Source: Clostridiales bacterium (lineage in GTDB: Bacteria; Bacillota; Clostridia; Lachnospirales; Bianqueaceae). Taken from it: a stretch of 64,000 nt of DNA. Location: the NCBI GenBank assembly GCA_024689505.1, contig JAILDJ010000272.1, positions 1-64,000 of the forward strand, in the 5' to 3' direction. Below the pieces are notes generated by a model. The model had not been told where the DNA came from, did not search any database, and worked only from the letters and a program-made list of their open reading frames with translations. The position numbers were made by a program, and so were the translations under genes. The stretch's first letter is position 1; each line of letters starts with the position of its first letter. Positions 9,178 to 16,553 of the stretch are shown piece by piece.

Positions 9178-10896
9178 TCAATACTCTGTAAAAGGTACGT
9201 ATTTCTTCACGAAAGCATCCACAGGGGACTTGCCTTCGAATGGTGTCTCACCGACCAGTTTGTTGACCAGTTCATCCACGACCAGCGGAGAAGAGGAGTA
9301 GCAGTTGACCAAGGTCGAGATGCGAGGAGCATCGATCAGATGATAGGGGTTGTCGATCGAGACCATGATATTCGGTACATCGTGGATCATGGATGTGATG
9401 GTCACGCGGGTGCCGGGCCAGGAGATGCGGGCGGCGGAATCCGAATTGGAAGTCGCCACATTCATGAAGTAGATGATCGCGTCGTACTGTTTCTTGAATT
9501 CTTTGATCTTGGACTTGCCGATCAGCTGCATCTGCTCTGGGGAACCGTCATACAAGGTCACGTTGAAGCCTTTTTCTTCCAGATCCTTTACGAACCGGGG
9601 GACGAAGATGCCGGTGCGGGCATTGTGATAGTTCGGCTCGACGACGATCGGGATCACGTACAGATTCTTTTGCTTCTCGGGATTCAACGGCAGGATGTTG
9701 TTGACGTCCTTGACCAGGGTGATGCCTTTGCGGGCGGTCTCTACGGCGAATTGCTGATTCTCTTCTTTGCCGAAGATTGCGAGTTTCTCTTCCGGCGGGA
9801 TGATGGTGCCGTTCGCTTTCTTCTCGTGCAGGTGAAGCTTGGCTTTGAGGCCGAGGATGCGTTCCAGCGCCTCGTCGATCCGTTCCTCCGTCAAAATACC
9901 GTTCTTGACGCCTTCCTTCATGGACTCGAAGTCTTCTTCCAGATCACGGGTGAAGAGGAAGATGTCGGCGCCGCTGGCGATGGAAGTGGGCACGGCGATG
10001 TTGCGCGGCAGCACGTCGGTAAAGCCGGACATGCCGGACGCATCCGTGATCAGAAGGCCGTTGAAGCCCATTTTCTCCCGCAGCAGTTTGATGTTCAGCT
10101 CTTTGGAAAGGCTGGCGGGCAGGATATCCTTATCTTCGGTCTCGGGACTGAAGAATTTGGTGTAGGCAGGCTGGGTGATGTGGACCGTCATGATGGTCTC
10201 CATACCATCATCGATCAGCGCCTGATAGATCATACCATAGGTCTTGTCCCATTCTTCCACGGAAAGAGAATTCACAGAGGACAGGAAATGCTGATCACGG
10301 AAATCCACACCGTCACCGGGGAAGTGTTTCGCGCAGGGCAGAATGCCGCCATCGCGCATGCCTCTGGCGGCAGCCAGGGCGAAGTCCTTGACTTTCTCAG
10401 GGTCCGAACCGAAAGTGCGGACATTGGTGATGGGGTTGAAGGGGTTCATATCGATATCGACGACGGGGCCGAAGTTCCAATGCGCGCCGACGGCGGTGCA
10501 TTCCTCGCCCATGATCTTGCCGCCCTTGTAGGCCATTTCCAGGTCATCACCGGCGGCGACCAGCATCTCCATACCATATTCGGTACCATCGCTGATCATG
10601 TTGAAAGAGCCGCGGTCCAGGTCGCCGGCAATGAGCAGCGGGATATCATAATGCTTCTGAAGCTTGCCGATCGTTTCCCGGATCGCCTTCGAGGGCATGG
10701 AACGATAGAGTACGCCGCAGGGCTTGATGCCGATCTTTTCAAAAAAGGCGATCTGCTCATCAGCAGGCATGACGGCCATGGGCATGAACAGCTGGCCGAT
10801 CTTGTCATCGAGAGGCATGTGTTCGATGGTTTCTTTTACCCAGGCGATCTGCTGATCATCCAGGTAGAAAGGTTTTGCCTTAAGATCCACTTTCAT
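9178..10896 (-). CDS. Glycoside hydrolase family 3 protein (NagZ-like)
   Basis: 572 residues without a signal peptide, so likely cytoplasmic. The catalytic TIM barrel carries AKHFPGDGVDFRDQH, equivalent to the NagZ motif with its Asp-x-His acid/base dyad, and LLITDASGM with the probable nucleophile Asp. NagZ usually has KHFPGHG; here the second His is Asp. A C-terminal domain of about 180 residues follows. The likely role is removal of terminal N-acetylhexosamine, for example in muropeptide recycling, but other beta-glycosides are possible. It is a single gene with its own promoter, divergent from the PAP2 gene. Confidence 0.87.
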   Translation of the reverse strand: MKVDLKAKPFYLDDQQIAWVKETIEHMPLDDKIGQLFMPMAVMPADEQIAFFEKIGIKPCGVLYRSMPSKAIRETIGKLQKHYDIPLLIAGDLDRGSFNMISDGTEYGMEMLVAAGDDLEMAYKGGKIMGEECTAVGAHWNFGPVVDIDMNPFNPITNVRTFGSDPEKVKDFALAAARGMRDGGILPCAKHFPGDGVDFRDQHFLSSVNSLSVEEWDKTYGMIYQALIDDGMETIMTVHITQPAYTKFFSPETEDKDILPASLSKELNIKLLREKMGFNGLLITDASGMSGFTDVLPRNIAVPTSIASGADIFLFTRDLEEDFESMKEGVKNGILTEERIDEALERILGLKAKLHLHEKKANGTIIPPEEKLAIFGKEENQQFAVETARKGITLVKDVNNILPLNPEKQKNLYVIPIVVEPNYHNARTGIFVPRFVKDLEEKGFNVTLYDGSPEQMQLIGKSKIKEFKKQYDAIIYFMNVATSNSDSAARISWPGTRVTITSMIHDVPNIMVSIDNPYHLIDAPRISTLVNCYSSSPLVVDELVNKLVGETPFEGKSPVDAFVKKYVPFTEY

Positions 10897-10927
10897 ATGT
10901 AACGCACCTCCATTTCAGTTTGATCAT

Positions 10928-10956
10928 ATTGTACAATAGATCTTCATGGCTGACAA
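10928..10956 (-). promoter_or_regulatory. Sigma-A promoter for the GH3 gene
   Basis: Minus strand TTGTCA (10956-10951), 17-bp spacer, TACAAT (10933-10928). Confidence 0.75.
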
Positions 10957-10966
10957 CTGATTTTCC

Positions 10967-10996
10967 TTGCATTCGGCGGAGGTTTAGGGTTATAAT
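10967..10996 (+). promoter_or_regulatory. Probable promoter for PAP2-GlsB
   Basis: TTGCAT (10967-10972), 18-bp spacer and perfect TATAAT (10991-10996). Confidence 0.6.
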
Positions 10997-11029
10997 TTCC
11001 GCAAGTCAAATAAACGTGCAGGAGCAGCT

Positions 11030-11977
11030 ATGGATATCCAATACCTTTTAGTCTTACAAAGCTTCCGGGATCTGATCCATGACGCTTTGACCGGCTTCAT
11101 GGAGATGATCTCGCTGTTTTCGGTCACTTATCTGATCATCGTACCGGCGGTCATCTATTGGTGCGTGCATAAGAGAAGCGGACTGTACACCCTGGCATCA
11201 TACACGGTGTGCGTAGCCTTCAACGCAGTGCTGAAACTGATCGCCTGCGTGTATCGGCCATGGATCCGCGACAGCAGGGTAGTACCCGCGGGCGATGCTA
11301 TCACGACGGCAACCGGCTATTCTTTCCCCAGCGGCCATACCGCGACGGCCACACCGATCTATGGCGGACTCGCGATCAGCACCTGGAAAAAGATGCGATG
11401 GGTCTCCGTCTGCTGTATCATCATGATAGTGCTGACAGGGTTTTCCCGCAATTATCTGGGTGTCCATACGCCGCAGGACGTGCTTGTGGCATTGACCATC
11501 GGAGGATGCACATTGTTTGCCATGGACCGGCTTTTTCGGTATCTTGAAAAGAAACCGGAAAAGGAGAACTATTTCCTTGCCGCCGGCGTGATCCTTGGGT
11601 TCAGCGCGATCATATTCGTGGTCAACAAACCCTATCCGCTGGATTATGTGAACGGAAAGCTGTTGGTGGATCCACAGCGGATGATGAAGGACGGCTTCGG
11701 TGATGTTGGGATGATGATCGCGTTCTGTATCGGTCGTTTCATCGAGAAGACGTGGATCCGGTTCGAACCGGTCCTGACAAAACGGACTGCCGTGGCGGCG
11801 CTTGTCGGAGCTGTGCTCTTGTTTTTCATGATCGAGACGATGGGGTCGCCGCTGAAAGACCTGCTCGGCCTGCACTGGGGCACCTTTACGGACAACGCCA
11901 TCACGATCTTGTTTATCACGGCTGTTTGGCCGATCGTTATGAAACACACACAAAGAAAGGAGCATACAACATGTTGA
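11030..11977 (+). CDS. PAP2-family membrane phosphatase
   Basis: 315 residues, polytopic. All three motifs of the type 2 phosphatidic acid phosphatase family are present: K-x6-RP in KLIACVYRP, PSGH in YSFPSGHTA, and SR-x5-H-x3-D in SRNYLGVHTPQD. Such enzymes dephosphorylate lipid phosphates, for instance undecaprenyl pyrophosphate or phosphatidate, on the outer face of the membrane. A dedicated UppP lies elsewhere in the window (24374-25225), so the two may be redundant or this one may use other substrates. The next gene overlaps its end by 7 nt. Confidence 0.92.
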   Translation: MDIQYLLVLQSFRDLIHDALTGFMEMISLFSVTYLIIVPAVIYWCVHKRSGLYTLASYTVCVAFNAVLKLIACVYRPWIRDSRVVPAGDAITTATGYSFPSGHTATATPIYGGLAISTWKKMRWVSVCCIIMIVLTGFSRNYLGVHTPQDVLVALTIGGCTLFAMDRLFRYLEKKPEKENYFLAAGVILGFSAIIFVVNKPYPLDYVNGKLLVDPQRMMKDGFGDVGMMIAFCIGRFIEKTWIRFEPVLTKRTAVAALVGAVLLFFMIETMGSPLKDLLGLHWGTFTDNAITILFITAVWPIVMKHTQRKEHTTC

Positions 11978-12216
11978 TTCAGCTCATAGTCGAACTTGTA
12001 GTCGGCGGCCTCTGCGGTTATGCCGCGATGCGTATCATGAAAGGAAATGCCAGCAGCATACTGCTGAATGTGATCCTGGGCGTCATTGGCGGTATTGTCG
12101 GCGGCATCATAGGTAATCTGCTGGGCATCGGCGGCGGATGGATCAGCGGGATCGTACTTACGATCGCTGGTGCCTGCCTGGTGGTCTGGCTGTACAGAAA
12201 ATTCTTTCTGAAGTAA
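11971..12216 (+). CDS. GlsB/YeaQ/YmgE family small membrane protein
   Basis: 81 residues from ATG 11971, with the ribosome site AAGAAAGGAGC inside the end of the PAP2 gene. It has three hydrophobic glycine-rich helices (GGLCGYAAMRIMKG, NVILGVIGGIVGGIIGNLLG, ISGIVLTIAGACLVVWL), the pattern of the transglycosylase-associated/GlsB family linked to envelope stress. Biochemical role unknown. It is translationally coupled to the PAP2 gene and followed by a terminator. Confidence 0.88.
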   Translation: MLIQLIVELVVGGLCGYAAMRIMKGNASSILLNVILGVIGGIVGGIIGNLLGIGGGWISGIVLTIAGACLVVWLYRKFFLK

Positions 12217-12224
12217 TATAAAAG

Positions 12225-12250
12225 AGGACTGCAACTGCAGTCCTTTTTTC
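12225..12250 (+). terminator. Intrinsic terminator after the GlsB gene
   Basis: Stem AGGACTGC/GCAGTCCT, AACT loop, then a T-run. Confidence 0.92.
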
Positions 12251-12261
12251 TTTGATTTTAG

Positions 12262-12562
12262 AAATTCATGCCTAATGAAGCATTTTATCGATTTATGCAT
12301 GTAGTAGATTTTTGTAAAGTAAAGCATTTTCATGCCTTTTGATTCTATTTCGCGGAATGTGTATGTAATTGAAGCTGTATCCACTCCGTTTTTAGGGGTT
12401 GTAAAGGTGGAATCAAGCCTCGATTGCGCACTGTTCAGCGGTTTTACAGATGAAAATACATACATATTGTATCGTTTTTTCAAAAAGAGCATGAAAAGTC
12501 AGAAAAATGTGAAGCGAAGATACATACATAATTCGGGATATTTAAACAAAGGGCATGAATTT
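12262..12562. repeat. AT-rich intergenic region with nested inverted repeats
   Basis: No gene is supported in 12217-12656. Exact 11-bp arms AAATTCATGCC (12262-12272) and GGCATGAATTT (12552-12562) enclose a second pair, TTTTCATGC (12327-12335) and GCATGAAAA (12489-12497). Base composition is clearly more AT-rich than the neighbouring genes. This resembles a decayed miniature element or a fold-back RNA. An 87-codon frame inside (12332-12595) has no ribosome site and looks spurious. Confidence 0.45.
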
Positions 12563-12610
12563 AGCAAAAAACCACTTCAAAAACGAGAATTTTGAACAGT
12601 TTCAACGCAG

Positions 12611-12642
12611 AAAAAGGCCTGTCTATATGGGGCAGGCCTTTT
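12611..12642. terminator. Terminator for the minus-strand transketolase operon
   Basis: Stem AAAAGGCCTG (12612-12621) with CAGGCCTTTT (12633-12642), 11-nt loop, ending in a run of T on the minus strand. Confidence 0.88.
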
Positions 12643-12656
12643 GTTGAAAGCGAATG

Positions 12657-13544
12657 TTATCTGTGCAGGATCTCGCCGGTCAGTTTCTGGTAATATTTCA
12701 GCAGTGCACTGTGGTCCAGAGAACCATCACCATCGCGATGGAGGATCTTCATCATCTCCAGGGTGGACTGAGTCAGCGGGATGGGAGAATCGACCGCTTT
12801 TGCGGTATCGACGACGTTGTTTAGATCCTTGATGTGCAGATCGATACGGAATCCGGGTTTGAAATTCTGGTCCATCATCATCGGGGCCTTGGCATTCATG
12901 ACTGTGCTGCCGGCGAGACCGCCCTTAATGGCTTCGAAGATGCTCTCCGGTTCGACACCGGCCAGCTGGCCTAAGGTCAGAGCCTCTGCCAAAGCAGCGA
13001 TATTGACGGCGACGCAGATCTGGTTGCAGAGCTTTGTTACGTTGCCCGCGCCGATATCACCACAGCGGACCACAGACGAACCCATCTTCTCGAGGAGCGG
13101 TTTGCACTGATCGAAGACTTCCTGCTTGCCGCCGACCATGAAGGCCAGAGTGCCGTCGATGGCTTTAGGTTCACCGCCGGAGACCGGGGCATCCAGCATT
13201 TCAACATCCTGTGCCGCAAGCTTGGCACAGATCTCGCGGCTCGCGATCGGGCTGATGGAGGAGCAGTCCACGACGATGGTGCCGGGCTTTAAAGTTGCAG
13301 CAGCACCGTCTTCGCCAAAGAGGGCCTCCATTACATTCGGGGAGTTCGGGACCATGGTGATGAGGATATCCGCCGCAGCGCCGACTTCTTTGTTGCTCGC
13401 GGCTGCCTGTGCACCGCAGGATGCAACGTCAGCGACGGCCTCAGCGGCAAACTTATCGGCAACGATCAGGTCGTAGCCGGCTTTCAACAGATTCTTGGCC
13501 ATGGGACGGCCCATGATGCCCAGTCCGATAAATCCGATTTTCAT
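12657..13544 (-). CDS. Beta-hydroxyacid dehydrogenase (GarR/tartronate semialdehyde reductase-like)
   Basis: 295 residues starting at ATG 13544; an earlier in-frame ATG directly abuts AAAGGAG and is too close to be used. The NAD(P) site GFIGLGIMG is at the N-terminus, substrate motif DAPVSGG at 118-124 and the catalytic lysine K171 in GAGNVTKLCNQ. Members reduce small aldehyde acids such as tartronate semialdehyde, succinate semialdehyde or sulfolactaldehyde. It is the last gene of a four-gene operon with a split transketolase and an SDR dehydrogenase, so it probably reduces the short aldehyde formed there. The exact substrate is unknown. Confidence 0.85.
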   Translation of the reverse strand: MKIGFIGLGIMGRPMAKNLLKAGYDLIVADKFAAEAVADVASCGAQAAASNKEVGAAADILITMVPNSPNVMEALFGEDGAAATLKPGTIVVDCSSISPIASREICAKLAAQDVEMLDAPVSGGEPKAIDGTLAFMVGGKQEVFDQCKPLLEKMGSSVVRCGDIGAGNVTKLCNQICVAVNIAALAEALTLGQLAGVEPESIFEAIKGGLAGSTVMNAKAPMMMDQNFKPGFRIDLHIKDLNNVVDTAKAVDSPIPLTQSTLEMMKILHRDGDGSLDHSALLKYYQKLTGEILHR

Positions 13545-13558
13545 ATGATGCATCTCCT

Positions 13559-14500
13559 TTAGTTGATTCTATCACGGATCGCGGAGGCGATATCCTCCGG
13601 TGTAAGATGATAGGCTTCCAGCAATTCTTCATATTTCTGTGCGGATGTGCCGAAGGTATCCTGGATACCGATGCGGTGTACGCGGATCCGGCTGTCATCC
13701 GGACCATCTGCGAGAGCTTCACAGACGGCGGAACCCATGCCGCCGATGATGGAGGCTTCCTCAACGGTCAGTGCCAGTTTCATGCCTTTGGCGGCGGCAC
13801 AGACGCCTTCCGCGTCCAAAGGTTTGATCGTGTGGACGTTGACGACTTTTACGGAGATTCCTTCAGCATCCAGTGCCTTGGCGGCTTCCAGAGCCTGGTA
13901 TACCATGAAGCCTGTTGCAAAGATGACGACGTCGGAGCCGGGACGTATTTCCTGGACTTTTCCAAAGACCCAGGGATCGCCTTCTGCGGTCACATTCGGC
14001 AGGTCGTTGCGGTTCACACGGATGTAGCAGGGGCCAGGGATCTCGGCCATTGCGGCGATCATCTTCTTGGTCTCATAATAGTCCGCAGGGGAGAGCACGG
14101 TCATGTTGGGCAGGACGCGCATCAGCGCGATATCATCCACAGACTGATGTGTTTTGCCATCGCCAAAATCGGAAAGGCCGGCGGAAGAACCGCAGATCTT
14201 TACGTTCAGGCGAGGGATCGCTACAGAGGAGCGGATCTGGTCATAAGGACGACCGGAGGCAAAGACCGCAAAGCTGCTGGCAAAGGGGATATGGCCCGTC
14301 AAAGCCAGGCCGGCTGCCGCGGAGATCATGTTCGCTTCCGCAATACCCATCTGGAAGTAACGTTCCGGGAACTCCGCGCCGAACATGTTGGACATGGTAC
14401 TTTTGCCGAGATCTGCTTCCAAAGCTACGACCTTGGGATTGACCCGGCCGAGTTCGAGGAGCGCTTCACCGTAGCCTACACGCATATTCTTGTTACTCAT
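13559..14500 (-). CDS. Transketolase, C-terminal subunit
   Basis: 313 residues. It carries the pyrimidine-binding domain with the conserved glutamate in MGIAEANMISAAAG that activates thiamine diphosphate, and the C-terminal transketolase domain. The N-terminal half is encoded separately just upstream, with only 2 nt between stop and start. Split transketolases occur in many Firmicutes and archaea and often serve specialised catabolic operons, separate from the pentose phosphate enzyme. Position with the SDR and GarR-like genes supports such a role. Confidence 0.92.
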   Translation of the reverse strand: MSNKNMRVGYGEALLELGRVNPKVVALEADLGKSTMSNMFGAEFPERYFQMGIAEANMISAAAGLALTGHIPFASSFAVFASGRPYDQIRSSVAIPRLNVKICGSSAGLSDFGDGKTHQSVDDIALMRVLPNMTVLSPADYYETKKMIAAMAEIPGPCYIRVNRNDLPNVTAEGDPWVFGKVQEIRPGSDVVIFATGFMVYQALEAAKALDAEGISVKVVNVHTIKPLDAEGVCAAAKGMKLALTVEEASIIGGMGSAVCEALADGPDDSRIRVHRIGIQDTFGTSAQKYEELLEAYHLTPEDIASAIRDRIN

Positions 14501-14502
14501 GG

Positions 14503-15342
14503 TTACGCCTCCTCCTTCATTTTCTCGACCAGCTCCTGTGCCAAACGGTATTCTTCTTCATTCATGGCTGCGTTGTGATAGGCGGCTTTTCCTTCGGCAA
14601 AGGGGAAGCCCTTGCCTTTGATCGTATCAGCGATGATGGCTGTCGGTTTACCTTTACAGGCTTTGGCCGCATCCAATGCATCGAGGATCTGGACCATATC
14701 ATGGCCATCGATCTCGATCACGTTCCATCCGAAAGCAGCCCATTTATCTGCGATCTGATCATTGACCAGGACCTTGTCGGTGGTGTCGGTCGCCTGGACT
14801 TTGTTGCGGTCCACGATGGCGACCAGGTTGTCCACCTTGTGGGCAGCAGCGGCCATAGCCGCCTCCCAGATCTGGCCTTCGTTCAATTCACCGTCACCGA
14901 CGATACAGAAGACACGTGAATCGCTGCCGTCCAGGCGCAGCCCGAAAGCCATGCCCAGAGAAACGCTCAAGCCCTGGCCTAAAGAACCGGTGACTGCCTC
15001 GATGCCGGGTGTGTGATCCATATCCGGATGGCCCTGCAGGGCGCCGTCCAGAGTCTTGACCTTCGGCAGATCATCATAGCTGACATAGCCGAGTTCCGCG
15101 AAAGCTGCGTACTGCGCTAATACAGCATGACCCTTGGAAAAGACGCAGCGGTCGCGGCGCGGATCCTTGGGATCCGCAAAGACGCGCATGTGTTTGAAAT
15201 ACAGAGCAGCGGTCACGTCCATGATGGAACTGCTGCCGCCCAGATGGCCGACCTTTCCCGGTGGGATCATCTGGATCATGTTGCTGCGCAGAGTCGCCGC
15301 GATCCGTTTCAGATCGCGGATCTCTTGTTCTGAATATGGCAT
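14503..15342 (-). CDS. Transketolase, N-terminal subunit
   Basis: 279 residues. It carries the thiamine diphosphate/Mg binding signature GDGELNEGQIWEAAM and the substrate-side GHLGGSSS and FSKGHAVLAQYA motifs. It must pair with the C-terminal subunit encoded next to it to form the active enzyme, which moves two-carbon ketol units between sugars. The ribosome site AAGGAGGAAAT lies just before the start. It sits 12 nt after the SDR gene in the operon. Confidence 0.93.
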   Translation of the reverse strand: MPYSEQEIRDLKRIAATLRSNMIQMIPPGKVGHLGGSSSIMDVTAALYFKHMRVFADPKDPRRDRCVFSKGHAVLAQYAAFAELGYVSYDDLPKVKTLDGALQGHPDMDHTPGIEAVTGSLGQGLSVSLGMAFGLRLDGSDSRVFCIVGDGELNEGQIWEAAMAAAAHKVDNLVAIVDRNKVQATDTTDKVLVNDQIADKWAAFGWNVIEIDGHDMVQILDALDAAKACKGKPTAIIADTIKGKGFPFAEGKAAYHNAAMNEEEYRLAQELVEKMKEEA

Positions 15343-15354
15343 GATATTTCCTCC

Positions 15355-16107
15355 TTAGTAACAAGTTACGCCGCCGTCGATGGGCAGAGCGACACCATTG
15401 ATGAAACTGGCTTCCTCACTGGCGAGGTACAGTACAGCGTTCGCAACGTCCGCGGCCGTAGCCAGACGGCCCAGAGGGACTTCGCCCAGCCGTTCGGCTT
15501 TGCGAGCCGGATCCTGGAACAGGACCTGGACGAATGGAGTATCCACTGTGCTGGGGTGGATGGAGTTGCACCGGATCCCATCCTTGGCATAGCGGGAAGC
15601 GATGGCCTTGGTCAGCATGGTCACGGCGCCTTTGGAAGCGGTGTAGGCTTCCGGTGTATATTTATGCCCGATCAGGCCGCATACGGAGGAAGTGTTGATG
15701 ATCGCGCCACCTCCTTGAGCACGCATTACCGGAATGGCATATTTACAGCCGAGGAACGTCGAGCCGGTGTTGACCTTCATCATGGTCACCCACTCGTCGA
15801 TATTCATCTCTTCCACTGGCTTGCGGATGTTGATGCCTGCGTTGTTGACCAGCACGTCCAGGCGGCCGCAGACGTCCTTTACCGTGTCGACAGCCGTCTT
15901 CCAGTCGGACTCGCTTGTCACATCGACATGGAGATACCAGGCCTGACCGCCATCAGCCGTGATCTCGTCGGCGACCGCGCGGCCTGCTTCATCATTCAGA
16001 TCGAGAATGAACACTTTGGCGCCATTCTTCGCGAGAAGCCTGGCCATCTCACTGCCCAGTCCGCCGCCGGCACCGGTGATCATGATGATCTTGTCCTTGA
16101 CATTCAT
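15355..16107 (-). CDS. SDR family NAD(P)-dependent oxidoreductase
   Basis: 250 residues from ATG 16107 (AAGAGG upstream); a longer in-frame extension is hydrophobic junk without a ribosome site. Classical short-chain dehydrogenase motifs: TGAGGGLG for cofactor, NNAG at about 87, catalytic Ser in NTSSVCG and Y-x3-K in YTASK. The likely substrate is a sugar, polyol or sugar acid hydroxyl, given the downstream split transketolase. First gene of the operon, with a consensus promoter upstream. Confidence 0.9.
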   Translation of the reverse strand: MNVKDKIIMITGAGGGLGSEMARLLAKNGAKVFILDLNDEAGRAVADEITADGGQAWYLHVDVTSESDWKTAVDTVKDVCGRLDVLVNNAGINIRKPVEEMNIDEWVTMMKVNTGSTFLGCKYAIPVMRAQGGGAIINTSSVCGLIGHKYTPEAYTASKGAVTMLTKAIASRYAKDGIRCNSIHPSTVDTPFVQVLFQDPARKAERLGEVPLGRLATAADVANAVLYLASEEASFINGVALPIDGGVTCY

Positions 16108-16148
16108 GATACGAACCTCTTTTCTTTTTGGTACATAGTTGACGAATG

Positions 16149-16188
16149 CTTTGTTCAAAGTATAGAGCAGAAGAGAAGGCCTTGTCAA
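16149..16188 (-). promoter_or_regulatory. Promoter for the SDR-transketolase operon with small palindrome
   Basis: Minus strand TTGACA (16188-16183), 18-bp spacer, TATACT (16164-16159). A 12-bp palindrome CTTTG-tt-CAAAG (16149-16160) overlaps the -10 and could be an operator; no regulator gene is adjacent. Confidence 0.75.
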
Positions 16189-16350
16189 CGAGGAGAGGGC
16201 AAAGGGATGGGATAATCAAAAATGAGATGGTATTTTCCATCAGGATCCGCACGATGATCGAATATAGATTTGATCAGTCCTATCTTTTCTGAGAAATCTG
16301 TGTTATTCTTCTGTTAGAGTTAAGATTTTGCACGATTTTACTCATCCCTG

Positions 16351-16383
16351 AATCCTGAACGAGTTTTTTCTCGTCATAAGGGT
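16351..16383 (+). promoter_or_regulatory. Candidate ECF-type promoter upstream of the tethered sigma factor
   Basis: AATCCTGA (16351-16358), 13 bp, CGTC (16372-16375), then ATAAGGGT (16376-16383). The same arrangement with identical spacing occurs before the NERD gene at 18467-18499. CGTC is a common -10 core of ECF sigma factors, so this may be an autoregulated promoter. Inference from two sites. Confidence 0.55.
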
Positions 16384-16403
16384 AGTAGAAAGGGGATGAT
16401 CCT

Positions 16404-16553
16404 TTGCAGCAGGTAGACATCAGACGCCTGTTCAGCATACTGGCGGAGTATCAGAAAATGGATCCGGATACGTCAGAGAAACTGTTTCAGCGGATCCTGA
16501 AAGTTATCATTCGTCATTACGATATAGAGGGAAGAGAGAACGATACCCCATGA
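16404..16553 (+). CDS. Small ORF coupled to the sigma factor gene (49 aa)
   Basis: A 49-codon frame starts at TTG 16404 behind AGAAAGGGGAT and ends at TGA 16551-16553, overlapping the ATG of the sigma gene as ATGA. The product is charged and helical, beginning MQQVDIRRLFSILAEYQKMD and ending near EGREND. No family recognised. The spacing of the ribosome site, the four-base overlap and its place between a candidate promoter and the sigma gene favour a real gene, perhaps a regulator of, or translational lead for, the sigma factor. An unused leader frame remains possible. Confidence 0.5.
   Translation: MQQVDIRRLFSILAEYQKMDPDTSEKLFQRILKVIIRHYDIEGRENDTP

Noticed and set aside
9340..10902. 520-codon open frame on the plus strand opposite the GH3 gene
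   Set aside because: It is antisense to a well-supported enzyme gene, has no ribosome site and its composition is that of a mirrored coding frame.
12332..12595. 87-codon frame in the AT-rich region
   Set aside because: No ribosome site, AT-rich composition unlike the neighbours, and it spans inverted repeats.
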